A stretch of DNA of 64,000 bases from Albifimbria verrucaria (taxonomy: Eukaryota > Ascomycota > Sordariomycetes > Hypocreales > Stachybotryaceae), in contig JAHREC010000007.1 in the NCBI GenBank assembly GCA_020081605.1, forward strand, positions 310,001 through 374,000, given 5' to 3'. A program made the translations under genes and the position numbers. This document shows positions 11,577 through 23,979 of this stretch, in pieces. The number at the start of each line of letters is the position of its first letter. Positions within the stretch are counted from its first letter, which is position 1. The notes under the pieces were generated by a model that had not been told where the DNA came from, did not search any database, and saw nothing but the letters and a program-made list of their open reading frames with translations.

Positions 11577-12127
11577 AATAAGCAGTTTAGTGAAACCTCA
11601 TTTCGAGAGCACACGTAAAGAAATTCTTAGTATTTTCTTACCATGCAAATCCGCACTAAGTGTTGCAGTTCCATAACATGATGGCCAATTTCTGTAGAGT
11701 CAATAAGTAGTTGACTATTATCTATAACTGAACCGTGACAGAAATTGTGCAGAAACACTATTTAGCAAACGTTGGTAATCTTTCACTATATTTTCACAAC
11801 TACACGATTTAATAGCATTTATATCAATGAGTAAGTAGCAATTGGACCTTTGCGTAGTATACATTCATCCAGTAGTAGAAACGATACGAATGGTTTGTTT
11901 GACGCCAAACAATGGGGATCTTGTAGAGACGAGTAAGCGGTAGGGGATGGAAAAACACTATTACTATTTGAACATCATGATAAAGTGCAAAGGACGTAGT
12001 CGAAAAATTTGTTGTTTTTCACGACAATACATGCGAGAGTAACCGAATGACCAGTAATATAGCTTTGCTTGCCTATGAGCATTTTCCAGTAATTGCATCC
12101 TCTACATTATTCAATGCGTTCCTACTA
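11577..12127. other. Intergenic between convergent genes
   Basis: AT-rich 3' flanks of the FAD oxidoreductase and the CSC1-like gene. I see no coding sequence or structured element. Confidence 0.5.
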
Positions 12128-15105
12128 CTAAGATGGATTATGCTTTAATAATGGAACTTCTTTTAACTCCTTGTTGTCCCAGCACACGTTACCAGATTCG
12201 TCGAGCCATGCCCCTTTATCTGTCGATTTCAATCCAGCCTTTTCGTTCTCAAGAACTTCTGAGCTGCTAACGCCCGCAGTATCTCTTGGCAACCACACAA
12301 TTGACGCTGCAGAGGTCAAAGGGGATTTTTATAGGCTTTGGACAACTGTTCCTCGGAGCGCTGTGGCTCTTCGTCCTCAAACGCCTGAACATCTGCGTCA
12401 TCGCGAAGCCAGCGCAGGGCTATCTGATAAGTCGCAAACTTGGACGGTTTGAAGAAATGTTCTAGAGAATCAAGAATCCCTGCTGGAATATGTGCTTCCA
12501 TGTTGGAGGTCCTCTGGCCAGATAACTGACCTTCTTCAGCTGACCCGAGAAGTGGAGCTGTCTCGCCCTCTTCTAACTCCTCCAAAGCTACTTTCGGCGG
12601 GAGATGCTTCTCTAAAGGTACAACATATTTGTTGGTCAGGTAATGATAGATCGTGGTGGTAAGAAGTAGTATCATGACAATGATAAGCGGGCCCCTAGCG
12701 CTGGCGAGGCCAAATAGTCCAATCAAGGCCAGTTCGGCTATATATAAACCGGGCAAGAGCTGTTCGAGCGCCAAGGTGTAGGCTCGGCCTTGAGTGTCTA
12801 TGCTAGGTTGGATAACAAATAGCAAGTTGTAACGATAGGAGAGGTAGTACAAGCAAAGTCCAATCGTCGCAAACCCGAGTACTAAGGGGCGATGCATGCA
12901 TAGCTGATGGCTACCACGTTTTCTCAGTCAATAGTTATTGTAAAGACGATTAAGTTTTTCAATACGTACCGATGATAGCAAAATTTGCATATTTAGGGAA
13001 AACCTTTCCCCATGAAATGCCTTTCATGCTCGTGTATCGTTTGAACTTTTGTCTTGGTGTCTTGTCGAAAAGCCAACCTAGGGCCAAATACTGTAACAAG
13101 TCACTCCAGTTAAGTAGGTTGTCGGCTGATGTTGTTACACCTTGAATGAGAAAGTATGTGATGTAATAATTCGACGATTTGGGAAGCTCTCTTGCAAGCA
13201 GCGAGGGAATAGATTCAGGATTCTTCGCATGTGCCAACAGCTGTGTGAAAACAGTAGCTGTCCCGGAGAATACAGCAGTCACAAGGAATACTTGTGTGAC
13301 CTGGAAAATGTAGAACCACCTCTGGACTTTCAGTTCATTTGACACTGTGGTTGCACTGCCGAAAGATCGGAAAATCCCTATCTTAACTTTAGCAAACCAC
13401 AGGAACATGTCAAAATCAGGGACCTACTTACACCTGAATATATTGGGCACATATTTGCTGAGAAGACTCGTCGCTAATGGAGGAAGCAATCCCGAAAGCA
13501 AGCCTATAACTGGATCAGGTAGGGTTTTCAACCAAGCCAGCCACTCTGCGCTGTCTGCGAGATAGCTGATATTTGAGACGAGACCAATCAAGCCGCTTGG
13601 TATTGACCAGAATAAGATAAGGCCCATTACCAGGGCGGTAGCGATAGCTTCCTGCGAGGCTCTTCGTTCAGGAGTCAGGAAAACGTTATCCCATAGGACT
13701 TCTTTAGGCGAGATCCCCGGATACCGCGGTGTCAAGGCAAGAACTGTTGGTGAGAGGACCTGCTGTGAGGCCTTTTGAGCATCCGTGATGGTTTTGAACT
13801 CCACGAATACTGCGCCTGAACTACCGGTCTCTATTCCAGATTGCTTCGCTCGAGTATCCTGGATTTGAGACTCTATGTTCATAATACGTTCGCGGAGCCA
13901 TCGGATTGAGTCCACCTTATCCCCAGCCATACCATGACCTAAGCGGCGTTTAGGCCTAATTCTTTCTCGTACACCTTGTGGTAAGTCGTCGTAATTAGAT
14001 ACCTCGGGACCATTTCGGGAATCCTTGTTCTTTTCTTTCCTTATTCTCTTATAAGCATTTTGGATGAATGTCGTCTCTGCTAGCTCAAGTTGTTCCAATT
14101 TCGAGTCCCTTTCTGACACCAGCTCACGTAAAGCTGTGGCTTTACAAGCAGGCCAGACACGAACAGCGGCATCGCCAAATATTCGAGTCATGTTACCCTC
14201 CTCTAGTGCATCTTTTGGTGCAGAGAGGAACAGAACGGTCCTCGATGAAAGTTTTGATTCATGATTCCGTAGGTGAGCCCATGCCTGACGCATGCTGATG
14301 AGCCAGAGTCTTTCCCTGAGGATGACAAACATGACAAAAATGGAGAGAATCCATGCTGTTATAGCGTGGGCGTAATAGTAGCTTGCATTGGTCACATTCC
14401 CAATGCCTATTTTATCTAAATCGGTTAAGGAGCCCCTCCGTTAGCATTGACTGGCATCAATATCAGCCACGTCAGACAGCATCCGCAAAAGCAAAGAAAT
14501 ATGATAATACGAAGAAAGCGTAAGAATAGATAGGCGTCCAAGGACTGATGGTAAAGAATGAACTTGTCCGACGTATGGTACATCGTCCGAACCCATCCAA
14601 AATATGAATCGGCCGGAGGAGTCCGATGCCTAGCAAGATTTTGTTAACTCGGGACGGGTTTCAATAGTGTAGAGTGGCAAGAGCCAACAAAGATGATTGC
14701 TGTACCTTGCGGGAATCGTGCCTACGTAGGTGCGCGGGTAATACGTCTTAGGATAATGTCGCCGTATCAGGATAAATATAGCGACAAAGGCAAGCCCAGT
14801 TACCTACACGGTTTTAGCCAGCGATGTGCACCAAAGGTTGTGTCACTCACCCAAGTGGGAACAAATGCGGACATTACCGCGGCCAGAGAAGCCGAACCCT
14901 TGGGCTAAAAGCATTCTGTTAGACTATAACCTCCATTTTCGCTGAACCTGAAGAGACGTCGACATGAGACGTGTATCACACTTCCCATGCGCTCGCTCCA
15001 TAATAGGAAACACCAAAGCGTGGAGTTACTCAAACATACACGAACCTTCTTGTCCAAGGACGATAATGGGTCATCAGCCATCACCGCCATATTTATCTTG
15101 GCCAT
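12128..15105 (-). CDS. CSC1/OSCA-type calcium-permeable osmosensitive channel
   Basis: Six exons: 15046-15105, 14851-14904, 14706-14803, 13432-14629, 12970-13377 and 12128-12910. Introns are 14905-15045, 14804-14850, 14630-14705, 13378-13431 and 12911-12969. The domain order matches the family. It has an N-terminal RSN1 helix and YYPRTYVGTIP segment. Helices follow around KFILYHQSLDAYLFLRFLR, then the cytosolic PHM7 loop with TPRYPGISPKEVLWDN, then the 7-TM RSN1 core (PF02714). The C-terminal extension contains SIVWLPRDTAGVSSSEV. Family members are mechanically or osmotically gated cation channels or scramblases of the plasma or ER membrane. Three one-base losses at four-base C/G runs (14433-14436, 12886-12889, 12321-12324) break the frame. 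Restoring one base at each reconnects conserved sequence. The start at 15105 is tentative because the first exon is short. Confidence 0.88.
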
Positions 15106-16588
15106 GATTTGAACAGTCTCGGGTTAATGATCTGGGGACAGAATTCTCCGTCAGGTTGAAACTGGCGAGAACAGTAACAATCTGTGATTGCCCTCATCTG
15201 ACACTGGACTGTAGGTGGTTCAACCCAAGATTGAGGGTACATCTGGTCCATTTGTGGTGCTAAGGAATCGATGACGTAATTGTCAAATACCTGAAAGTCT
15301 CGACTGCTTTTAGCTGCCATTTGTCAAATGCTAGCCGCCGTACCCTCCTTGACACGAATGCTTATATCTTAATTGTATTAATTAAATACTTACAACATAG
15401 CTTGAGTAAAATTGGCCCACGTTATGTTATCAATACTCTTTCTTCATCAAAATCAGCCCATTAGTACAAACGCAGGGCGGACCTGCGGGTGCCTAGAGAG
15501 GATTCAGGCCGCTTGGGCCATCAACATTCCATGATGCCAGTGATGAACTCACACTGTAGCCATCTGGAAAATCCGCGATTTCTATGACTTCTTCTAGAGA
15601 TTCTACGACTAGCCGCTCTGTAGATACAAGAGCCCACACATAGTAGCAGCTCCAGTAACACCCTGATCGTTGCATTGACACTTCAAGTAATGGCTTAATC
15701 CTCCTATGCGAAAGAAGGGAGATCAAAGCCAGCTTCCAAAGGCTGAGCCAATGGTTAAAATAATATATGCTGCTGGAAAAGGGAGATTGCTGAGGAACCA
15801 AATGCGACAAATACATTTGTCATTCGGACCAAGGCTTTAGGATTATTCCTACGGCATTAAGCTGGTTATTTCAGCAATGTATAAAATGCCATATGAATTT
15901 GAGAGGCAAGCTTGACCAGCATCGACACACTGCAGCACGTCGTCTTGGTTTAAAGGGGTGTTAACTGAACTATTCTCGTGTAGGTACAATTTTTTTTCTT
16001 AAAAAATTACATTTTTCGGTGGATGAGATAGGCAATCCTTACACTTTCAGAGTCGAAAACGGTGGGTCATATGTTGTCATATTTACTCCTTCAATATTTG
16101 ATTCATTTATTTATGTAAATTGCCTGCATTGAATAGGGCTGCCTTGGGTTTCTCCGCGTTTTCACTGCATACTTCATATGTCTTGGGCCTACTCTAAATA
16201 GCCGAATGAGAGTTAAGAAGTGGCTTGGAGACTTGGTATAGGGTGTGTAGTTCGTGACATGCTGGCTGGCCTGAAAGGCCTCAAGCATACGCCTAGGTGC
16301 CTTAGAGACTTGGAACTTATCTACTATTACGTCGGGTTAGGTCTCAAATATCGCGTAAGGAATTAATCCTAAAAAAAATATTTAAGTCATATCCGGATCT
16401 ATCCTTTCAGATTTCAACTGGCTGTTTGAGACAACAATTTTAACCTTCAATCCCCAACCAGCATACACCGTGTGCAGCATTGCGTGTATTCATTGATCAG
16501 ACTTGATCGGGACACTCCGCATCAGTCCTAGAAGAAGTATTGGAATCTTTGCACATATAGAGTGGATTATTCGATATTCTTACCCAAT
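15106..16588. other. Intergenic, possible unrecognised small frame
   Basis: Upstream regions of the CSC1-like gene (-) and of the dehydrogenase (+). A 107-codon minus frame (15493-15816) ends in a plausible but unrecognised segment (FPDGYSVSSSLASWNVDG). A 75-codon minus frame (15093-15320) overlaps the CSC1 start. Neither has enough support to call as a gene. Confidence 0.35.
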
Positions 16589-17603
16589 ATGAGCAAATAC
16601 GCTGCCCTTCACGCCAATCCCGAGGGACCTGGCGATGCCAGGCCAACTGCTCTTCAAATCATAAAAGACGAGTCCCTCGAAGGAAGCTTGCTGGCAAGGT
16701 GATTGTTATCACCGGAGCTTCTGGTGGTCTCGGAGCTGAGACCGCAAGGGCTTTATACGCCACAGGTGCCACGCTTTTCCTAACTGGCCGGGACTTGAAG
16801 AAGGCTCAGTCTAGCCTCTCAGACATCGTGGACTCAGACCGTGTCACACTCCTGGAGGCTGATACCTCGTCTTTCGCTAGTGTTCGCGCACTCGCAGAAA
16901 AATCCTGGCCCAGTCGAACAACCAGGTTAACATATTGATCAACAATGCTGGTATTATGGGAATAGCAAACCTTGAGCTTACCCAGGACGGCTTCGAGACA
17001 CACTTTGCCACAAACCACCTTGGACATTTCCTTCTATTCCAACTTCTCAAGCCTGCTTTACTCGCTAGCTCCACCCCGATTTCAATTCTCGTGTTGTTAA
17101 TGTTGCATCCTCAACTCATCGCACGATTAAGAAGCTTCAAGACAGCGACAATTACAACTTTGAGAAGGGGATTTTGCACACCTCCAGGCATATGCTAATT
17201 CCAAACTCGCAAATGTCTACATGGCCAGTGAATTGGACCGTCGCTACGGACCCAAGGGTATTCATGCGACAAGTGTTCACCCTGGTGAAATTGCGACAGA
17301 CTTGTTGAGAAATGTTGGAGGAATCGCCGTGATGGACTCTATTCTGAGCAACAAGGAACTTTCGAAGCCTTTCAAGTCCCCCGAGCAAGGAGCTGCCACA
17401 ATTGTTCTTGCTGCGGTTGGCAAGGAATGGGAAACAAAGGAGGAGTGTATTTGGAGAACTGCGCAGAGTCCGTACGCGGAAAGGATGATGGAGACATGTG
17501 GTCTCCTGGACACGTCAGCCATACTTATGACCCAGCTGAGGAAAGGCGCCTATGGCAGGACTCGTTGAAGATGACGGGATATGATAATGTTGATACAGAA
17601 TAG
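16589..17603 (+). CDS. Short-chain dehydrogenase/reductase (retinol-dehydrogenase/WWOX-like)
   Basis: A single-exon gene of about 338 codons. Landmarks are TGASGGLGAE (NADP-binding TGxxxGxG), NNAGIMG, and the catalytic tyrosine-lysine pair in QAYANSKLANVYM. The C-terminus is GHVSHTYDPAEERRLWQDSL before a stop at 17601-17603. This fits the fungal RDH11/13-like group of NADP(H) alcohol or ketone reductases with unknown substrate. The frame is broken five times, always by loss of one base: near 16684, 16898-16902 (A run), 17074-17077 (C run), 17167-17170 (G run) and 17436-17438 (A run). Conserved SDR sequence continues across every break and no other lesions are seen. That argues for base-calling error rather than decay. 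Confidence 0.85.
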
Positions 17604-18792
17604 AAGCAGCTAGAATACGAAAGTTTATGCTTATGGAATTTTCTTAATAAAGCGGATCAAGACAATAAGTTTCGCCAGTCACTGGCTAGTGAAACATTGA
17701 TGATCATGATTTGATATTGTTTTGGGTGTTTGCATTATCTTAGGACCAATTTATGACTCGCTCAGACAAATGATCCTTGATATGAACCGGTGAATTAGCA
17801 AGAGAGGAAGAATCTAATAGCTGAAACATGCAACTGGATAACCTGAAAATATGTCTCTTGGGTAAGAAACATACTGAGAACCTAAAGGGTATATGATTTT
17901 ACGAATTGCTGGTCGAATTTGTGATATTACACCTGGAATTACTTATCTTCGGGAACTTCACTTTAATATTTAGTGAGACAACAACTAGAAAGGTTGACAC
18001 ATGGGAGGATAGTTCGTCTCATAAATAGATTAGGGAGTTCCGTAGGGGTCCTTCCCTCGCTGCAGCCATCTGAGATTGCAGCGGCTCGCTCCCTATAAGC
18101 CGTAACTATGAGCATCTGTTTCCCACTCAGTGGGCTGAGATGGATTGATGGCTTGCAAGTAATGCTTAGTAGCAAATTAAGCGAGGCGTCATATAGTTTA
18201 AAAATGCTATATAACCCAAATAATACTACAGGGGAACCCCGTAGTTTGGGAACTTACCCATACTATAGTTGTTCGACGCGCAGGTCATGTATTCGCAACT
18301 AGGATGTTTAATGTGATTCTTGGCACACGCATTTCCCTTCCAATGCGCCTCGAAGAGGTACATAACAAAGAGAATAATCAACAAGCAACCCAATCACACT
18401 GAACGCGGTTTATCAATTCACCTTGGAGCTCGAACTAAAAAAGTCATGCTTTTGGGACAAATGTCATTTGGGAGGCTGAACGTTTCCAGACAAATGGACC
18501 CTCGCACTCTGTACTAGGCATCGTTGGAAGGCCATCCAAGGGACTCTTCAGATACAGAGGTCTCGTCGGCTTGAGTAGTCTTACGATTGCGTTGGTGCGC
18601 TCGTGGCACTCGTCCGTGCTAGTCACCTCATCATCTTTTTAGGGGTCATATTGCCAAAGCGGTAGGTTCCCCAAAGAAAATAACAACCGAACCCGTGGGC
18701 ACTTGAGCACTCCTGAATACATCCTGAGCAAAGTGGCCATGTCTTATACGAGCAGAGAGTAGTGAGAGTGACTGGTTTGGGGTTTTATTACA
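17604..18792. other. Intergenic between convergent dehydrogenase genes
   Basis: Only short frames. I see no recognisable gene, RNA or repeat, and the sequence is moderately AT-rich. Confidence 0.45.
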
Positions 18793-19755
18793 CTAGTTAC
18801 TTGAATTACCACCATCAACCACCAGGCACGAACCCTGCATGAAACTGCTCATTGGCGATGCGAGCAATGCAATGCTGTCAGCAACCTCCTCCAACATGGC
18901 CATTCTTTTCAACGGCATACGTGCAACCTCTTGGCTGATAGGGTTGTCGGGAACTTGTGCCATGAACTGGGCAATTGTCTTGGTCTCAACATAGGAAGGG
19001 CAGATGGCATTGATACGAATGCCTTCCCTTCCGTATGAGTTGGCGTCACTTCTGGTGAGACCGATGACGCCTGATGAAGGAATCAGCTTGGAGTCCAATG
19101 CGTTCTGGGAATGGGGAAGGCTTTACCGTGTTTAGATGTGGAGTATGAGGTCTGGTGCAGGTGAGGAGGCGCCGCAACGATACCAAGCACAGAGGCCACG
19201 TTGATGATCCTTCCTCGGCCAATTCGTGGCCCGAGATCCCTAGTCTGCATTAGTTGACGACCCAAGTTGGAATTTCCGTAGTAACATACTCTTGCTTCAG
19301 CATATATGAGATCTCCTCCCTCTGGCATCGCCAAACACCGTGCAAGTTCACATCCAATACTCTCGTCCACTCCTCTTCATCAATTTCGTGAGTCTGTTGT
19401 CCCATCCCGGAAACACCAGCATTGTTAACCGCGATATCTAAGCGGCCAAACTTCTCGATTATTTGAGCGAACCCAGCCTTTACCTGCTCGCTGTTTCGAA
19501 CATCCAGAGTCAATGCGAGAATCTCCACCTTGGGGTAGAGCTCTTTCAAGGAAGCATTGGATTCCGCCAATAGGTCGCCGTTGGCATCAGCGAGTGCAAG
19601 CTTAGTGATGCCATACTTCGCAAACGCCAAGGCAGTCGCTTGGCCAATGCCTTTGTGCCTTGATTAGTATATTGAACACGAGTTAGTTATTAGCTGGAGC
19701 ACATACCAGAAGCAGCACCAGTAATGAAAGCAGAGCCTTGCAGTAATTCAGCCAT
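18793..19755 (-). CDS. Classical short-chain dehydrogenase/reductase
   Basis: Four exons: 19707-19755, 19290-19650, 19127-19239 and 18793-19070. The introns are 56, 50 and 56 nt (19651-19706, 19240-19289, 19071-19126). Joining them gives ~266 residues, the normal length. It has TGAASGIGQ (NAD(P) loop), NNAGVSG, RGRIINVASVLG with the catalytic serine, and SYSTSKHG (YxxxK). The end is the family-typical GSCLVVDGG. This is a FabG-like soluble oxidoreductase, and the substrate cannot be deduced. It is one of the genes here with no frame break, which shows that the sequence quality problem is patchy. Confidence 0.92.
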
Positions 19756-20305
19756 TGTGCACGACTAGAAGATTTGAATAGGATTAACAAGTAATGTTGG
19801 GTTGAGAACAAAAGGTCATTATGTATTGCAACAGAGGAAACACCCAAGATTTATAACAATCTATAATTTCGAGGGAAATACAGCAGCACAATAATAGAAC
19901 GAACTGATTCCAACAACTGAGATAACTGCTCCTAGACTAAGCCGTATCTGTACACAGAGGAGTGTTAATATGACGTGGGCCTCATGCTGCAAACGACACT
20001 AGTAACTCATGCCTGAACGACTGGCTGGCCGAAACAACGCGAGGCAAGAATTCACCTTGCTGGCCACTAGGAGACAGTCTGACCGTTAAGACATCGAGGC
20101 CTAAAAATACCCATGGGCTTAATTTACGCATGGACAGATTCCCACTACTTGGAGCGAAAAAACGTATCAGTATCATGGCACTAGTACATGTTGGGGTGCC
20201 AAGGCAGGTCTTTTGTCAACTTGGGGCATTAAACAATGTATAGCAGCCGTCGGCTAGGCAATTTTACAATCGTTTTTCCACACTCCAAATACCAATAGCC
20301 TACTG

Positions 20306-21246
20306 ATCAAGTCCAAGGTTTTGGAGGATCAAACATACGATTAGCGCCCTTTTGAGTGGAGTTTAGTCCAGGGGCCTTACTTCGTGGAAGGCCTAAAAGT
20401 CTCCGTAAATCCACAAAGGCCTTCAGTGCATCGCTGCCCTGCAACATCTCAGCCCACGCATGTGAAAAGCCAAGAGAGCTTGATCAACCGATGATTAATT
20501 TGACGTATTGGAACGAGTCGGGGTTCTGAATTTTGACAAAGATGTCAGCTGCCGCCTGATTGACCATATATGTCTCTAGTAAAAAACACCCCGAAATGAG
20601 AGCACGGTCAGGTGCCAGAGAAATGAAATCATCAACATAGAACATGTGAGACCTGTAGTTCGTATTCGAGAAGGGCCATCAATTTATAACAACGCTGACA
20701 GTAAACATAAGCGTGGCACATGGAGCCAAGGAGGCCAGCTCCGAAGACATTGCCGTGATTGATGGATCAGTTTGTGCATTAATGATGCTTTCTATCAAAT
20801 CGGTGTGAAGGAAGCAGAAGGGGCCATCATCTTGGCTAAGATGCGCCAGAGTGTTGGCCTTGACTAAAGCAATATTGACTATCGTATTTCATCATTTTGC
20901 ATACGATCAATTCAAAGAGCGTCTCTCTATTCACTCTCGACCTGTTGATCCTGTTGGCTAAACCAGTCAAGATTACTCTTTAGGTTGGGAGCATAGAGCT
21001 GAGAACTCTCGCTAAGAGGACATTTGTCGCGGTATAGTTGTGCAGACCCGGGACGTTTTGTGGTCCCACCGTTGTTTTCAGGCTTCAGGATTCTTTACAC
21101 GATCTGCAAATCCATGTTGATGCAGCAAAGTGACACGCTCTCAAGACACCACTCTCGCAGTTTAGATCCCTTATCAGAGTCTCTCTATGCTCATCTAGTG
21201 CACGAAGAACGAGAGATTCGTCTGGCATTGGGTTACATTCTCTCAT
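20306..21246 (-). CDS. Unrecognised protein gene in broken frames
   Basis: Reading the minus strand by eye gives a chain of segments with protein-like composition and no long single frame. It starts near 21246 with MRECNPMPDESLVLRAL. Later come LYAPNLKSNLDWFSQQ, VNIALVKANTLAHLSQDDG, HGNVFGAGLLGSMCHAYVY directly followed by CQRCYKLMALLEYELQ, then FYVDDFISLAPDRALISG. It ends GLPRSKAPGLN...PPKPWT at a stop at 20306-20308. The segments join if single bases are restored (for example at a CC near 20765), as in neighbouring genes, and one intron is possible around 20470-20530. I do not recognise the family. No secretion signal is visible. The region 19756-20305 upstream of the dehydrogenase gene holds nothing I can call. 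Confidence 0.5.
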
Positions 21247-21588
21247 TGCCGGCTGATTACACATCGCATATTATTCATCTCCTTGCCATGTAACATTGGC
21301 GCATATTCCCAAGACTTCGCCCTCAGCTACCAAGCTTGTGGTACGACCTGTTGAACGTTACGGTTTACCCCGCTAATGGCGACTACAAAATCATACTCAG
21401 TGACAACCTACTGCCGATCGTATTACTTTCATGGAAGGTGGAGGCTACCATAGGGTATCATTCGATTTGCCGGATTGATTGCTGGGTCGAATAAAAAGAG
21501 AGACAAGCGAGCCTGAAAGCAGAGCTAGTCGTTCTTCATCTTTTCCTCATATAAAATACCTGGCGTCTGAGTCACGCGCATTGTGATC

Positions 21589-22840
21589 ATGAAATTCCAC
21601 GAAGTTTTCTGGATGAGCATCATGGTGATGGCTGGGGCAGCGATTTCTACGCATCAGGAAGATGTCAAGTGCATCATGTATTTCACCGGGTATGTTGGAA
21701 ATCTGATCAGCTAGGAGCTTTTACCTTACGCTCATTAGGCAGCATGTTGTTGCGCCAACGAGCGACTATCTCCTCAACAGAATAACGCACATCAATCTCT
21801 CCTTCATGGTCTCCAAAATCTTTAACGTCGACAAAACCCCGAAGAATTTCCCATTTTCATGCATGTCCGAGATGCCCGCAAACTCTTTAAACCGCATACC
21901 AAGATCACAGTAGCGATTGGTGGGTGGGGAGACACAGGATTTGAGGATGCGGCACGCAATGAGACCTCGCGAAAGCGATTTGCTAAGCAGGTGAAAGCCA
22001 TGGTTGACCTTGAAGGAGCTGATGGGATTGACATCGACTGGGAGTATCCAGGGTAATATCCCAGAGACTTTACTCTGGCTTCTGCTGACCGGTTACAGAG
22101 GCAACCGTGACGACTACAAGTTAATCCCGAACACGGAACGCGTCTGGGAAATCGAAGCTTTTGTTTCTCTTCTCCAAGAGTTACGAGCAGCGATTGGAAG
22201 AGATAAGTTGCTTTCTGTTGCTGTTCCAGGCCTAGAACGTGATTTAATGGCCTTTACCAACTCCACTGTCCCGCGTATCCTCGAGGAGGTCGATTGGATT
22301 AATGTAATGGCCTACGATCTCATGAACCGTCGTGACACAATAGTTAAGCACCACAGCGGTGTGGACATGTCTAAAGAATCCATTCGTCTCTACATGGATC
22401 GCGGCGCGCCACCGCATCGACTTAATCTCGGCCTTGGATATTACACGAAGGCGTTTTTGACGCAGGAGTGCAACCCTGATCACCTTCTAAAATGTCCTAC
22501 ACAATTGCTCGAAGATCCTAAAACAGGTGCTGATTTGGGCAAAACTGCGGGCTTCAGTTGGCATGATACAGTCCCCGCTGACCTTGAAAAGTCTTTTGCC
22601 AAGGCCCAGACACATGGCCAGTACTTCAAAGACGGAAGCTATGGTTATTGGGACGCAGAAGAGAAGAGATGGTGGACCTATGATACACCGAAGAGTATCA
22701 AGCATAAGTTCCGCAACATTATTAGACCAAATCGGCTTGGTGGTGTGTTTGCTTGGGGCCTTGGAGAAGATGCACCAGCTTTTGAGCATCTGAAAGCTAC
22801 TATTGATCAACTGAGGCCGTTAGAAAGAGGCGAAAATTAA
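21589..22840 (+). CDS. Secreted GH18 chitinase
   Basis: Three exons: 21589-21689, 21739-22052 and 22099-22840, with introns of 49 and 46 nt. The protein is ~383 residues. It opens with a signal peptide (MKFHEVFWMSIMVMAGAA) and has the GH18 strand KITVAIGGWGDTGF. The catalytic DxxDxDxE motif is present as DGIDIDWEYPG, and INVMAYDLMNR follows. GH18 enzymes hydrolyse beta-1,4-GlcNAc polymers with retention by substrate-assisted catalysis, and the motif's terminal glutamate is the proton donor. No chitin-binding module or GPI tail follows, so it is a single-domain secreted enzyme that could act on its own wall, on prey or on other fungi. A TATAAAA element at 21551-21557 lies ~32 bp before the ATG. 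One T is apparently missing at 21854-21857. Confidence 0.92.
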
Positions 22841-23979
22841 CTAGATATCGAATCGATAGTTAATACAGCGAATTTATAATTAAATCTTGATCTGAATTAT
22901 GTGACGGATGGGACGATGTTTTGCAGTGCTGTTGACAACCCAAACAGGGCAAAATGAAGTCTTTGCTCAGACTAAGTCAATGTTTAGACAATGGCTAATA
23001 TTGATATATGTGCGTTCGTACTTGCAACTAATCAGAATATATTGTTGTTTGGTGACTCATTGGTCCTTCGAAGGAGGACTTGAAATTTGTATTCCAAATC
23101 GACAGCGACTTTCGTAAGAACGGAAGCATTTGTAGTTTCATACACATCACAGAGAACGTTGCAAATTATTCCGCAGAACATACCATGAACACGGAAGATG
23201 CACTACACAGAGTCAGATTGTTATAGCACAAGGAGGTGCAAAGTGTTCTTGTCCATCAATCCAGGCACACTTGGACATGAGAATGTCTGAACCATTTGAC
23301 AAAGAGCTCTTTGGGTAGTTGCAACGACATATCTAGTTTTGTTATCTGGAAACCAATAATTGACGGCTGTACAGCTCGTATGAGGAAGGATAGTATTCTT
23401 CATCATTCCTACCATTCTCAGGAGATAGACAGCTTAAGGGTCACCCGGAGTTTGAGTAACTCAGTCATTATCTAGATGAACATTTGCATTTATGCTGGTG
23501 ATGACCATAATAAAAAGATATCAGAGAAGAAACCAGGGGTGGTAAAATACACACGAAAATGCCCAGTTCATCTATGCGGTGTCAGAAAAGAAGGGAATTG
23601 ACATCAGGACAGACAGGTTGAACTACCATACGGGATTCTCATTGATACGACGAGTGATGATCAAGGTGGTAAATATAAAATGATGAACCTAGAAACTTGC
23701 CATCTGTCTTATAGTTGCAAGTTTTCATAGTGAATAACACTACCAAGTTATGGTTTGGGACATTGCTTATGTATATAATTCAGCCGTTGACCATATAATT
23801 AGCCATATATACCTATGCTGAAGCCATTCACTGACTGCAATACCAAAATCTAAGAACATAAAAATGCCTGTTGTTACAAATGAGTTTTGAGTGTGATACC
23901 GACTTGATATCGGCAATATCTCTCCATTAGGCACATAATACAACAGAGGACGGGAATATTGAAAGAGGGCATGGAGATG
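22841..23979. other. Intergenic, no gene recognised
   Basis: AT-rich convergent 3' region between the chitinase and the following minus-strand gene, with only short frames. Confidence 0.45.
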
